The notes under the pieces are model-generated. The model searched no databases and was not told where the DNA came from. It was given only the letters and a program-made list of their open reading frames with translations. From assembly GCA_025362975.1 (NCBI GenBank), contig JANYES010000019.1:1-64000 (forward strand): a DNA stretch of 64,000 nucleotides. The letters are read 5' to 3'. Below are positions 16,042-23,528 of this stretch, one piece after another. Both the position numbers and the translations under genes were made by a program. Within the stretch, counting starts at the first letter, position 1. Each line of letters begins with the position of its first letter. The stretch comes from Alphaproteobacteria bacterium (lineage in GTDB: Bacteria; Pseudomonadota; Alphaproteobacteria; Rickettsiales; SXRF01).

Positions 16042-17028
16042 ATGGCAGACCCAAAAACGGTAACGATCGGCGCGGATAACAAAGGCGAAATCACTTTTAA
16101 GGCCAATTCCGACGGCACGTATAAAGTCAGCTTCGGCGCTGAAGTGGCGGAAGCCAAGTTTGACCCGAAAACTATGACCCTTGCCATCGATGGCAAAGAC
16201 CGCAAACTCAAACTGCCTTACGAAACCCCGATCCGCGTCGAATTTCAGGCACCCGGCACGCAAGTGACCGGCGGCAGCGTGCGCGTCGCCAAGGAAAGCA
16301 AAGAAAAACCGCTGGTGCTCACCACACGCTGGGACATGGCCGCTGTGCATAGCACTAAGGACGGTCTGGCCAGTAACCCGCGCATCACCGCTACCCCGGA
16401 CAAGGACCTGCAGGTTAGCGCACCGACGAATCATGGCGCTGCGCTCAAATCGCCGCAGGTGATTATCATCGAAAAAGACGCCCCCGGCGCTGATTTCGTG
16501 TCGGCGTCGAAACCGGATGGCAAAAGCTTCCTGACATTAACTTCCGATAAGGAAAAGGCCGTGGATGACTATACCCAAATGCGCATTTCGACGCTCAATA
16601 ACTTCCAGAACATCTTAAAAAAACCGCTGTCGGCGAAGAATACCCCGGCGTTTAAGGAACTCGCCGATCTGCGCCACAGCTACGGTTTCCCGGACAGCAC
16701 GCCGCAGAACGCCAACCAGAAAATCGTGCCTATCGATAAGGCCAAGATTTTGGAAGATTTCAAGAAAGCTGCGGAAAAGGCCAATGAGAAGAAAGACGGT
16801 AAGGAATCCGGCGGCAAAGGGAAATCCGCCTCCGCCGATCCGCTGAAAGACGCGCTGGAACGCGGTCTTGCCACCAGCACGGTTGAAACCGAAGAACCGA
16901 TGGCCCTGCCTAACCGCGACGCCCTCGCCGCAGCGCTTGCTGCGGGTACGAGCGTTGCCGTCGGCGGTGCAGCGAGCCTCCCCCCGGCCCTGAAAGCTGC
17001 TGCGATTGACAAGGGTGGCCGCGGCTAA
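16042..17028 (+). CDS. Unrecognised protein, twin paralogue 1
   Basis: A 328-residue protein I do not recognise. The start at 16042 follows CAGGAG. No signal peptide or membrane segment is visible. The N-terminal 200 residues are β-rich and polar (VTIGADNKGEITFKANSDGT…). A Lys/Glu/Gly-rich linker (about 245-270) leads into a C-terminal module, DPLKDALERGLATS then EEPMALPNRDALAAALAAGT and SVAVGG. The same module, in the same place, closes the next gene's protein, and both share a mid-protein segment ending in FLTL/FLTF. The two genes are therefore tandem duplicates that have diverged mainly in their N-terminal parts. Function and location are unknown. Confidence 0.8.
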   Translation: MADPKTVTIGADNKGEITFKANSDGTYKVSFGAEVAEAKFDPKTMTLAIDGKDRKLKLPYETPIRVEFQAPGTQVTGGSVRVAKESKEKPLVLTTRWDMAAVHSTKDGLASNPRITATPDKDLQVSAPTNHGAALKSPQVIIIEKDAPGADFVSASKPDGKSFLTLTSDKEKAVDDYTQMRISTLNNFQNILKKPLSAKNTPAFKELADLRHSYGFPDSTPQNANQKIVPIDKAKILEDFKKAAEKANEKKDGKESGGKGKSASADPLKDALERGLATSTVETEEPMALPNRDALAAALAAGTSVAVGGAASLPPALKAAAIDKGGRG

Positions 17029-17050
17029 GGCTAGTTTTCGCCGAGTAATA

Positions 17051-17059
17051 TGCTATAAT
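17051..17059 (+). promoter_or_regulatory. Extended -10 promoter of the second twin paralogue
   Basis: TGC plus a perfect TATAAT (17054-17059) forms an extended -10 promoter, 31 bp before the start codon of the second paralogue, so this gene has its own promoter. The -35 region (near 17031) is poor. AGAGG at 17081 is the ribosome-binding site. Confidence 0.5.
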
Positions 17060-17090
17060 GCCCGTCTGCATATAGTAACCAGAGGTTTTT

Positions 17091-18161
17091 ATGGCTGATA
17101 AACTCGTCCAGGTTAAAGATAAAACCAACGCCCAGATCGTGATGATCTACCAGACCGAAGGCGCCAACAAAGGCACCTACAAGGTCACCGTCGACGATAA
17201 GGTGCTGCTCAACGATTTCAAAGCGACCGACACGCTGCATGTCGACGGCCCGGCTGGCGCACACGCCACGCTCACCATCGCCGATAATGCCGACCCCGCA
17301 ACCAAAACCGCCGGCGGTTTCCCACCGCGCGTGCGCATGGATTTAACCGCCAACCTCGTCGGCGGTTCGTTCCGCCAGACGAAAAACAGCAAGGCAATGA
17401 TTCGCATGTCCGCGCACCATGCCAGTGTTATCGGCCTGACCACCATCCCCATTCCCGAAGTCGATAAAGAAGGCAAACCCGTACTTGATAAAGATAAAGA
17501 GCCGAAGCTGACCGGCAAAATCGAACTGTCCAGTCCGGATAAGGCTTACACTTCGCCTAAGGGTGCTACCAGCCTGCAAATGAGCCACCGTGCCCGCCCG
17601 GCCACCCTCATCGTCGAAGACGGCGCACCAGGCGTACAGTTTTTAAATCCGGGCGACAAACCCGCGCCGGGAAAAGTAGTTGAGCCGTTCCTGACTTTTG
17701 CCAAACCGGGTGCTGGCGATGTCGGCGAACCGGTCAAAGGCCAGAAACTTAATATCGGCTCCGAAGGCGGCTACGACAAATTCCGCGAATCGATTCTTAA
17801 ACGTTCCGAAGGCATCATCAACCGCACCGACCCCGCCATTAAAACCGAAAAAGACTTCGTGGAAAAAGCCAAATACCACGGGCTGGACCGTATCGAGCCA
17901 AAGACTGTCGGCAAGGTGAAAGTGATCAATGAAGAACCACACAAAGAGCCGGAAAAAAAGGGTGATAAAAGTAAATCGTCTGTCGATCCGATGAAAGATG
18001 CACTGGAGCGCGGCGTGGCTGCCGCAGATATAGAAGAACCGGCAGCACTACCTAATCGTGACGCGCTCGCTGCGGCGCTGGCCACGGGCACGAGTGTCGC
18101 CGTCGGCGGTGTTCCAGCACTGCCTGTAGCAGCCAGAGCCACGGACAAAGGCAGGGGATAA
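17091..18161 (+). CDS. Unrecognised protein, twin paralogue 2
   Basis: A 356-residue protein, tandem paralogue of the preceding gene and also unrecognised. It lacks a signal peptide and membrane segments. Shared landmarks are TLIVEDGAPGVQFLNPGDKP in the middle (compare IIIEKDAPGADFVSASKPDG in the twin) and the C-terminal DPMKDALERGVAAADIEEPA, ALPNRDALAAALATGTSVAV module with the same Lys-rich linker before it. The near-identity of the last ~45 residues against weak similarity elsewhere suggests selection on the C-terminal module, for example as a targeting or interaction tag (inference). It ends just ahead of a hairpin and the tRNA-Gly gene. Confidence 0.8.
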   Translation: MADKLVQVKDKTNAQIVMIYQTEGANKGTYKVTVDDKVLLNDFKATDTLHVDGPAGAHATLTIADNADPATKTAGGFPPRVRMDLTANLVGGSFRQTKNSKAMIRMSAHHASVIGLTTIPIPEVDKEGKPVLDKDKEPKLTGKIELSSPDKAYTSPKGATSLQMSHRARPATLIVEDGAPGVQFLNPGDKPAPGKVVEPFLTFAKPGAGDVGEPVKGQKLNIGSEGGYDKFRESILKRSEGIINRTDPAIKTEKDFVEKAKYHGLDRIEPKTVGKVKVINEEPHKEPEKKGDKSKSSVDPMKDALERGVAAADIEEPAALPNRDALAAALATGTSVAVGGVPALPVAARATDKGRG

Positions 18162-18180
18162 CTTATCAATCCCTCACCCG

Positions 18181-18199
18181 TCATTCCCAAAGGGAATGA
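18181..18199 (+). terminator. Hairpin after the twin paralogues
   Basis: TCATTCCC (18181-18188) and GGGAATGA (18192-18199) form a perfect 8-bp stem with an AAA loop, 19 bp after the stop of the second paralogue. The following T tract is weak (TTGACTTT). It probably ends transcription before the tRNA gene. Confidence 0.5.
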
Positions 18200-18238
18200 T
18201 TGACTTTCCGCCGCGCAATCCTTAAAGCCTCAGATGAT

Positions 18239-18312
18239 GCGGGTGTAGTTCAATGGTAAAACGGCAGCTTCCCAAGCTGCATACGAGGGTTCGATTCCCT
18301 TCACCCGCTCCA
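18239..18312 (+). tRNA. tRNA-Gly(CCC), island integration site
   Basis: A complete 74-nt tRNA including an encoded CCA. The acceptor stem GCGGGTG pairs with CACCCGC; the anticodon stem-loop GCAGC-TTCCCAA-GCTGC gives anticodon CCC (glycine); the T arm is GAGGG-TTCGATT-CCCTT. The last 27 bases recur at 29352-29378, marking this tRNA as the attachment site of the genomic island that follows. The gene stays intact because the island carried a copy of its 3' end. Confidence 0.97.
18286..18312 (+). repeat. Left attachment repeat (3' end of tRNA-Gly)
   Basis: The 27 bases from AGGGTTCGATT to CCGCTCCA cover the T arm, acceptor strand and CCA of the tRNA. They match 29352-29378 with one difference (C here, A at 29365). 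This is the attL of the island. Confidence 0.9.
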
Positions 18313-18338
18313 TTATTTTTCAATGACTTAGATGCATA

Positions 18339-18358
18339 TGCAGTAAAAATGCAGTAAA
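18339..18358 (+). repeat. Putative integrase arm-binding sites, left end
   Basis: TGCAGTAAA occurs twice (18339-18347 and 18350-18358), 11 bp apart, just inside the left attachment repeat. The same word recurs just inside the right end (29269-29277), with variant and inverted copies beside it. Short repeats at both ends of an island near the att sites are typical integrase arm-type or excisionase sites. Nothing else is recognised in 18313-18437. Confidence 0.45.
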
Positions 18359-18437
18359 CTGACATGCAAAAATAATCTTTTCTCTTCTAATTCATAAGTG
18401 AAACGGTAAGCATGAGAGGACTGTCTGGCTAAAGCTT

Positions 18438-18776
18438 TTAAGCTTCCAGAAGTATCTGTGCGGCACGAGGTGGAAGTTTTGAGGTTACAAGAGCTGTTTT
18501 GCTATCGCGTTGTTTGGGTAAAACTTTTTTCAACCCATTTTGGCTATTGCGCCAGCGGACAAAATCTTTCCAGAAGATAACACCGCGAAATACGGGAAAT
18601 CCCGGAAGATGAAACCACTCACGTGCCGTTGAATAGGATACGCCAGCACAGACGGCAAATTCTTTGGCGTTCAAAGCTTGATCCAAATGCCGCTTCTCCA
18701 TGACGGCTTCAAGCGTGATGCCTCGCAATTGCTTATCTTGCCTTTGAGCTGCACGCGTTAGGGTTTTGCTAGCCAT
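18438..18776 (-). CDS. Excisionase/AlpA-like helix-turn-helix protein
   Basis: A 112-residue basic protein. The central segment LNAKEFAVCAGVSYSTAREW followed by FHLPGFPVFRGVIFWKDFVR has the winged-helix pattern of recombination directionality factors (Xis/AlpA), which steer tyrosine integrases towards excision. The ATG at 18776 is preferred over an upstream TTG (18791). It lies directly inside the left attachment repeat and 17 bp after the TraJ-like gene, in the same direction, so the two probably form an operon controlling excision and mobilization. Confidence 0.6.
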   Translation of the reverse strand: MASKTLTRAAQRQDKQLRGITLEAVMEKRHLDQALNAKEFAVCAGVSYSTAREWFHLPGFPVFRGVIFWKDFVRWRNSQNGLKKVLPKQRDSKTALVTSKLPPRAAQILLEA

Positions 18777-18793
18777 ATGCAATGCCACCAATG

Positions 18794-19168
18794 CTAAAAT
18801 TTCTGCACCGTCTCAAGCAGCAAGTCTTGAATTGCTTGAATGTTATGCAGCAATGTATGAATATTCGGCAACTCCTGTTCCTTAGCTAATGCCTGCCAGC
18901 CGTCATTATTGGTTAGCCACATTTTGAGCAGGCCGCCCAATCTTCCAAGGTCGGAATTGACTTTAGACATTTCCATCACTGCATCGGCATCAAAGATGCC
19001 TTTGGGCTTGTAATGCAATCCAAGATTGCGCAAATAGGTGGCAACTGACATGGAGCAATTTTTAGCATTCTGTTTGATAGCTATATTTTCTGCGGGTAAT
19101 ACAGGCACGCGAAGATGATGTATTCGTTGCCTCGATCTCGATGGTTTCATGTCCATAAGATTGCCCAT
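18794..19168 (-). CDS. TraJ/MobC-like relaxosome accessory protein
   Basis: A 124-residue protein with the layout of RP4-type TraJ/MobC proteins. A ribbon-helix-helix-like N-terminus (HLRVPVLPAENIAIKQNAKN then SMSVATYLRNLGLHYKPKG) is followed by the conserved MEMSKVNSDLGRLGGLLKMW helix. TraJ binds oriT near the nick site and recruits the TraI relaxase (RP4 knowledge). The gene starts about 150 bp from an RP4-like oriT and reads away from it, as expected for a traJ beside its origin. No relaxase gene is present, so it would have to work with a relaxase from a helper element. Confidence 0.72.
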   Translation of the reverse strand: MGNLMDMKPSRSRQRIHHLRVPVLPAENIAIKQNAKNCSMSVATYLRNLGLHYKPKGIFDADAVMEMSKVNSDLGRLGGLLKMWLTNNDGWQALAKEQELPNIHTLLHNIQAIQDLLLETVQKF

Positions 19169-19315
19169 AAAGTAGCAATTAACGCCTCACATGGCGCATA
19201 ATTCTAGTTTACAACCATTACATGTTCTATGGGAGTGGTAGCCAGTGCCATAATATGTAGGAGTAATCCTGTTTATGTCGTCGGAGATGGGATTTGGAGG
19301 GGCTTTTTCTTAAAC

Positions 19316-19409
19316 AAGGCGGCAGCTAGATGCCCAAAGGGACAACTTATCGTTGAGCACAAAGTGCGAATAAGATGTAATGTTGGCCAACATTACACAT
19401 CCTGCCCAC
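19316..19409 (+). other. oriT: RP4/IncP-type origin of transfer, left copy
   Basis: Landmarks in order: CGTTGAGCAC (19351-19360), GTGCGAATAAG (19364-19374), a perfect 20-bp palindrome GTAATGTTGGCCAACATTAC (19377-19396), then ACATCCTGCCC (19397-19407). In RP4 oriT the same blocks appear in the same order (CGTTGAGCAC…GTGCGAATAAG, an inverted repeat, then TATCCTGCCC with nicking at ATCCTG/C). The predicted nick is after 19404 on the + strand, so transfer would lead rightward into the cargo. The rest of 19169-19562 holds nothing else convincing. An inverted second copy lies at 28106-28199. Confidence 0.85.
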
Positions 19410-19562
19410 TTTACTTCCTCAACTTTCTCTATAACCTAGTTAGCTCACTTTGGACAGTAAAGGAAATGCGCTAAAAAAATAATATGGATATAAATAATCC
19501 TCAAAACGCATTAATCTTTAAGCGATAATTTACCCCCCCCGTGCTCAAAAAATCAGTTATTT

Positions 19563-20216
19563 ATGCGCATATTATTAATTGAAGACGATCCGTTACTTGG
19601 TAAAGCACTGGAAACCGGGCTTAAGCAAGCTGGCTATAAACCGGAATGGATGCAAGACGGGGAAAGCGCGTTGCTAGCAGCGCAGGTCAATGTTTTCGAC
19701 GCCATCGTGCTCGACATTAATCTACCCAAATTATCGGGGCTGGAGGTGCTCAAGCAAATCCGACTGTCTTCCAATGTACCCATTATTATCATGACTGCCC
19801 GCTACAGCCTCGACCAGAAGGTCGAAGGGCTTGACCTAGGCGCGGATGATTACCTTGTAAAGCCTTTTGAGCTACCTGAATTGTTAGCCCGTCTTCGGGC
19901 GATTGTACGGCGTAGCCAGAATCGCACTAATCCTATTATTAGCTGCATGGACGTAGAACTCGATACCGTGGCTCGCACCATCAAAAAATCAAACGAATGG
20001 ATTAAACTTTCCGCCAGAGAATACCAGATAGTTGCTTTGCTCATGCAACGCGTAGGTAAAATCGTAAGCAAATCAGAGCTTGAGGAGCAAATCTATAGCT
20101 GGGATGGCAGTGTCGAAAGCAATACCATAGAAGTCGGTATTTATAATATCCGCAAGAAACTCGGGCATGAGCTTATCACGACTATTCGCGGCGTAGGCTA
20201 TGTAGTCAATCCATGA
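19563..20216 (+). CDS. OmpR-family response regulator
   Basis: A 217-residue two-component response regulator. The receiver domain has the acidic pocket (EDD at 7-9), the phosphoacceptor Asp51 in VLDINLP and the later TAR and KPFELPELLARL segments. The C-terminal winged-helix DNA-binding domain ends …SNTIEVGIYNIRKKLG…IRGVGYVV, typical of the QseB/PmrA/TctD group. Its stop overlaps the start of the sensor kinase gene by 4 bp. Candidate targets are promoters with 11-bp-spaced direct repeats at 21596-21614 (before mlaA) and 8364-8385 (before the other PepSY gene); this is inferred from spacing only. Confidence 0.95.
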   Translation: MRILLIEDDPLLGKALETGLKQAGYKPEWMQDGESALLAAQVNVFDAIVLDINLPKLSGLEVLKQIRLSSNVPIIIMTARYSLDQKVEGLDLGADDYLVKPFELPELLARLRAIVRRSQNRTNPIISCMDVELDTVARTIKKSNEWIKLSAREYQIVALLMQRVGKIVSKSELEEQIYSWDGSVESNTIEVGIYNIRKKLGHELITTIRGVGYVVNP

Positions 20217-21577
20217 TAAAAAAATCACTTACTACCCAATTATTAAAAACAGTCACATTACCGATTATTACAGTGATAATTGTGGTGGGAATCCTAGCGT
20301 ATTGGAGTTCTGAAGATGAAATTTTTGAAGTCTATGATTCACAGCTTATCACGATGGCGAATGTGTTATGGTCAATGGATAAGAGTGGACATAATCCAAG
20401 CCAAACTCCAACTAAGGTGACATCCGAAAGCCTGAATCTTTCAGAGGAAAATCAGGCAGCCTTAAACGAATATGCCAAATGGCGTTCTTTCCGTTACTGG
20501 AAGAATGGCAAGCTTGTGATTGCTTCCGACAATGCACTGCCAGAATCCACCCCTCCCTTTCTAGAAGGCTTCACCGATACAGTGCTGACAGACGGGGAAT
20601 GGCGTGTGTTTTCCCTTTATATCAAGGATGAACACAGTATCGCGGAAGTCGCTGAAAAACGCACGGCGCGAAGTGAAATTATCGAGAAGATAATGACGGG
20701 ATTGCTATTACCGCTTATACTCTCACTACCCGTTATCATATTTTTTATCTGGAAAGGCATTCAATGGGGTCATAAAGACTTGCGGCGGTTTACTTCTGCC
20801 ATTAAAAGACGCTCTCCTGATGATTTATCGAATATAAATACAGCGCATATTCCGCATGAAATAGAACCGTTGGCCGAAGCTATCAATCAATTACTTGCCA
20901 AGCTAAAAAATTCACTGGCGCAAGAGCGGCTTTTTACTGAAAATGCTGCGCATGAATTACGCACCCCCTTAGCCATATTAAGCATCCAGACCAATGTTAT
21001 CTTTAATGCCCATAACCAGGGCGAACGCGATAGTGCCTTACAAGAGCTGTCCAAAGGTGTAAGTAAAGCCTCGAAGCTGCTAGACCAATTGCTTTTACTG
21101 GCAAGAATCAGCCATCAGATCATTCCACTCGCACCAATTACCCTGTATGACCATACACAAAAAGCTGTTAAGGCCGCTTACCCTGAAGTGCTGAAGAAGA
21201 AAATTGACATATCTTTAGGTGGCAAAGAAAACATAAAAATACTCTCAAATGCACCGTTTTTAGCCATCTTGCTTGGCAATCTCATTGATAACGCCATCAA
21301 GTACTCCCCCATTGAAGGCAACATCACATTAAGTGTTGGTATGGATGAGAATATACCCACTCTAATGATTGTCGATAATGGCTCCGGCATTCCTGAAAAT
21401 GAATATCCAAATGTTTTCAAACGTTTTTACCGGCTTGAAGGCAATACGCAGGAAGGTAGTGGCCTAGGGCTTGCCATTGTCCAAAATATTGCAGAAATTC
21501 TGAATATTAGAATTATGCTTTTCACTCCCACCACCCATCAGGGGCTTGGTATAAAGCTATCATTTCTAGCTCTTTAG
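20213..21577 (+). CDS. Sensor histidine kinase (QseC/TctE-like)
   Basis: A 454-residue membrane kinase, partner of the regulator upstream. A transmembrane helix near residues 15-30, a periplasmic domain to about 160 (…WRSFRYWKNGKLVIASDNAL…) and a second transmembrane helix (ILSLPVIIFFIWKG) lead to HAMP, the phosphoacceptor H box NAAHELRTPLA (His about 246), and an ATPase domain with N box GNLIDNAIKYS and G boxes DNGSGIP and GSGLGLAI. The signal sensed is unknown. Neighbouring cargo (MlaA, MlaC, PepSY) suggests envelope stress or lipid imbalance as the input, but that is inference. Confidence 0.93.
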   Translation: MIKKSLTTQLLKTVTLPIITVIIVVGILAYWSSEDEIFEVYDSQLITMANVLWSMDKSGHNPSQTPTKVTSESLNLSEENQAALNEYAKWRSFRYWKNGKLVIASDNALPESTPPFLEGFTDTVLTDGEWRVFSLYIKDEHSIAEVAEKRTARSEIIEKIMTGLLLPLILSLPVIIFFIWKGIQWGHKDLRRFTSAIKRRSPDDLSNINTAHIPHEIEPLAEAINQLLAKLKNSLAQERLFTENAAHELRTPLAILSIQTNVIFNAHNQGERDSALQELSKGVSKASKLLDQLLLLARISHQIIPLAPITLYDHTQKAVKAAYPEVLKKKIDISLGGKENIKILSNAPFLAILLGNLIDNAIKYSPIEGNITLSVGMDENIPTLMIVDNGSGIPENEYPNVFKRFYRLEGNTQEGSGLGLAIVQNIAEILNIRIMLFTPTTHQGLGIKLSFLAL

Positions 21578-21595
21578 ACGTATTCCCTCTCACAC

Positions 21596-21614
21596 TTCAG
21601 TTTTCATTCAGTTT
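21596..21614 (+). promoter_or_regulatory. Direct repeat upstream of mlaA-like gene, possible regulator site
   Basis: TTCAGTTT occurs at 21596-21603 and again at 21607-21614, an 11-bp period on the same strand, 62 bp before the mlaA start. Tandem sites with this spacing are what OmpR/PhoB-class regulators bind, and such a regulator is encoded immediately upstream. The match is short and could be chance. Confidence 0.35.
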
Positions 21615-21675
21615 GGCAGAGTAGTTTTGCCAATTGTTAAGAACTGGGCATAGCAGTGCCCTTGGGAATAAAGCT

Positions 21676-22434
21676 ATGACTATTTTACCTAAAATACGAA
21701 TACTGGCTTTGGGCATGGTGTCTGCCGCCATTTTTTCGTCTATGGCCAATGCTGCAAACATGGCGAATGATGATGAACTGGATATACCCGTTGCTTCAGC
21801 TGAGGTTCCGGCGAACGATTCGCTGGAAGGGTTTAATCGCCCCATTTTCTCTTTTAATGTCACGTTGGATAAATATGTTTTGAAGCCAGTTTCCAAGGGG
21901 TATCACTGGGTTTTTCCTGGTGTAGTGCGTGAGTCGATTGGCAATGTTTTCGATAATCTCGGTGAACCCGTCAATTGTATCAACGGCATTTTGCAATTAA
22001 ACCCGCAAAAGAGTTTCACTGCCTTCTGGCGGTTTGCATTAAATTCCACCTTTGGCTTTGCAGGATTACGCGATTTTGCCGGGCATGACGCAGGGTTAAT
22101 CCATCATAAATATTCTTTTGGCGAAACATTGGAAACCTATGGGGTTGGCTCTGGTTCTTACCTTGTCGTGCCTCTGCTTGGGCCATCCACAGTGCGTGAT
22201 GCGGCGGGTGATGTGGTGGATACTGTCATCGACCCATTCACCTATATTACCCCGGCACGGATTGATAATGCGCTGACAGTGGTGGAAGTGGTCGACCAGC
22301 GCGACCAGAACGCGACACTGATTGATGAGATTTACGACAATTCGCTTGAACCATACATTGCAATGCGGAGTGCCTATTTACAGAATAAAAGCTTTGTTTC
22401 CCGTAATGGCAAAATCAAACAACTCGATGACTAA
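21676..22434 (+). CDS. mlaA: MlaA (VacJ)-family outer-membrane lipid-asymmetry protein, no lipobox
   Basis: A 252-residue MlaA homologue. The family core is clear: DSLEGFNRPIFSFNVTLDKY, LKPVSKGYHWVFP, then FGFAGLRDFAGHDAG and YLVVPLLGPSTVRDAAG. MlaA sits in the outer membrane and removes misplaced surface phospholipids, passing them to MlaC. Most homologues are lipoproteins; here the signal peptide (MTILPKIRILALGMVSAAIF…ANA) has no Cys at the cleavage site, so it is probably cut by signal peptidase I. It precedes the MlaC homologue gene by 24 bp. Chromosomal mlaE and mlaF lie 6 kb to the left, outside the island. Confidence 0.92.
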   Translation: MTILPKIRILALGMVSAAIFSSMANAANMANDDELDIPVASAEVPANDSLEGFNRPIFSFNVTLDKYVLKPVSKGYHWVFPGVVRESIGNVFDNLGEPVNCINGILQLNPQKSFTAFWRFALNSTFGFAGLRDFAGHDAGLIHHKYSFGETLETYGVGSGSYLVVPLLGPSTVRDAAGDVVDTVIDPFTYITPARIDNALTVVEVVDQRDQNATLIDEIYDNSLEPYIAMRSAYLQNKSFVSRNGKIKQLDD

Positions 22435-22458
22435 TTATCAAACCAAAGGACACACTTC

Positions 22459-23115
22459 ATGAAACACATTCCCATTGTACCCGCTATCCTTCTTGCCGCC
22501 TTTCTCCAGTTACCTGCCAGTGTTTCCTATGCTGCGGATTCCAGCCAGCATGTAGCGAAGCAAGCGGCCAAGGACACAGCCATGACCAAGGAAGTATTTA
22601 TTGATAACATGGCGGAACAAGTAACAAATGTGCTGAAAAACGATAAGAAAAGCTTTGCCGAAAAACAAGCTGCACTACGCAGCATGTTTGCGGAAGTCGT
22701 CGATACGGATTGGATTGCCAAATTTGTGCTGGGTAAGGCATGGAAAGAAGCGACACCACAGCAAAAAGAGAAATACACCGAACTTTATCGCACTTACCTG
22801 ACCGAAACCTATGTCTCCAAATTTGATGAAGAATCGGGAAGCAAGGTGAAGGACATCAAAGTCAAAGGCATTAAAGAAGCTTCAGGCGACACGTTCTCTG
22901 CCCATACTGAAATCGTGCAAAGTGGTACTGAGCCTCCTGTAAAAGTGGATTACCTGCTGCGCCAGAAAGAAGGGCAGTTTAAGGTGATTGACATCACCAT
23001 CGAAGGCATCAGCCTGCTTGCCACCCATCGGCAGCAATTCAGTGCGCTGGCGAATGCAAACGGTATCGACGCGGTCATTACAAAACTGACCGAATTCACT
23101 ACTCACAAAGCATAA
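22459..23115 (+). CDS. mlaC: MlaC-family periplasmic phospholipid carrier
   Basis: A 218-residue secreted protein; the signal peptide ends PASVSYAA. The mature protein has the MlaC/Ttg2D layout: repeated helices (QVTNVLKNDKKSFAEKQAAL), the AxFVLGKAWKEATPQQKEKY segment, and the β-sheet part (YLLRQKEGQFKVIDITIEGI) that forms the lipid pocket. MlaC carries phospholipids across the periplasm between MlaA and the inner-membrane Mla transporter. The gene has its own ribosome-binding site (AAAGGA) and follows mlaA in one operon. An mlaA-mlaC pair on a mobile island without the inner-membrane transporter is unusual. Confidence 0.93.
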   Translation: MKHIPIVPAILLAAFLQLPASVSYAADSSQHVAKQAAKDTAMTKEVFIDNMAEQVTNVLKNDKKSFAEKQAALRSMFAEVVDTDWIAKFVLGKAWKEATPQQKEKYTELYRTYLTETYVSKFDEESGSKVKDIKVKGIKEASGDTFSAHTEIVQSGTEPPVKVDYLLRQKEGQFKVIDITIEGISLLATHRQQFSALANANGIDAVITKLTEFTTHKA

Positions 23116-23177
23116 CGGCATTGGGCAGGGCGTAGAATAACCCTGCCCATCACTCACATGCCAATGTTTCACTCAAC

Positions 23178-23199
23178 CAGCGGTTGGCATGTACCGCTG
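23178..23199 (+). promoter_or_regulatory. Hairpin just ahead of the small-protein gene
   Basis: CAGCGGT (23178-23184) and ACCGCTG (23193-23199) form a 7-bp stem with an 8-nt loop, ending 2 bp before the strong AAAGGAGG ribosome-binding site of the small gene. There is no T tract, so a 5' leader structure is more likely than a terminator. Confidence 0.35.
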
Positions 23200-23216
23200 A
23201 TAAAGGAGGTCAATGT

Positions 23217-23426
23217 ATGACTAACATTAGCAGTGCGCCTGTCGCGTCACTGTCGCTGCCTAAAACTGCCCCTGTGGCAGCTGGCGGCGATATTGATGGA
23301 GATGGGGCGGGAGGCGGGGCTGTGAAGCAACCTGCTCCGCAAAGCAGCAATTTCTCAAATTCAGCGGTAATACTGAGTTTGAGTCCGGCTGCACAAGCTA
23401 TTGTCAATGGTACAAGCGGCGCATAA
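23217..23426 (+). CDS. Small Gly/Ala/Pro-rich protein with SLSPAAQAIV motif
   Basis: A 69-residue protein of unknown function, preceded by a very strong AAAGGAGG. It is low in complexity (Ala, Gly, Pro, Ser) and has no signal peptide. The only conserved part is the C-terminal VILSLSPAAQAIV. The 137-residue protein at 27673-28086, at the other end of the island cargo, carries a matching VNVSLSAPAQAVV in a similarly disordered context. The two probably belong to one family of short, mostly unstructured proteins. No function is proposed. Confidence 0.65.
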   Translation: MTNISSAPVASLSLPKTAPVAAGGDIDGDGAGGGAVKQPAPQSSNFSNSAVILSLSPAAQAIVNGTSGA

Positions 23427-23490
23427 GTAGCGTCGTAAAAACCACCCCTGACGTTTTTATGAGTTCATGAAAGCGTTAGGGGAATATTTT

Positions 23491-23511
23491 GAAGCGTTAT
23501 TTCGACGCTTC
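23491..23511 (+). terminator. Hairpin between small-protein and PepSY genes
   Basis: GAAGCGT (23491-23497) and ACGCTTC (23505-23511) form a 7-bp stem. A second, longer imperfect stem lies just upstream (CCCCTGACG near 23445 with CGTTAGGGG near 23473). The absence of a T run makes the terminator assignment tentative. Confidence 0.3.
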
Positions 23512-23528
23512 ACCACACTAAATAAAAG

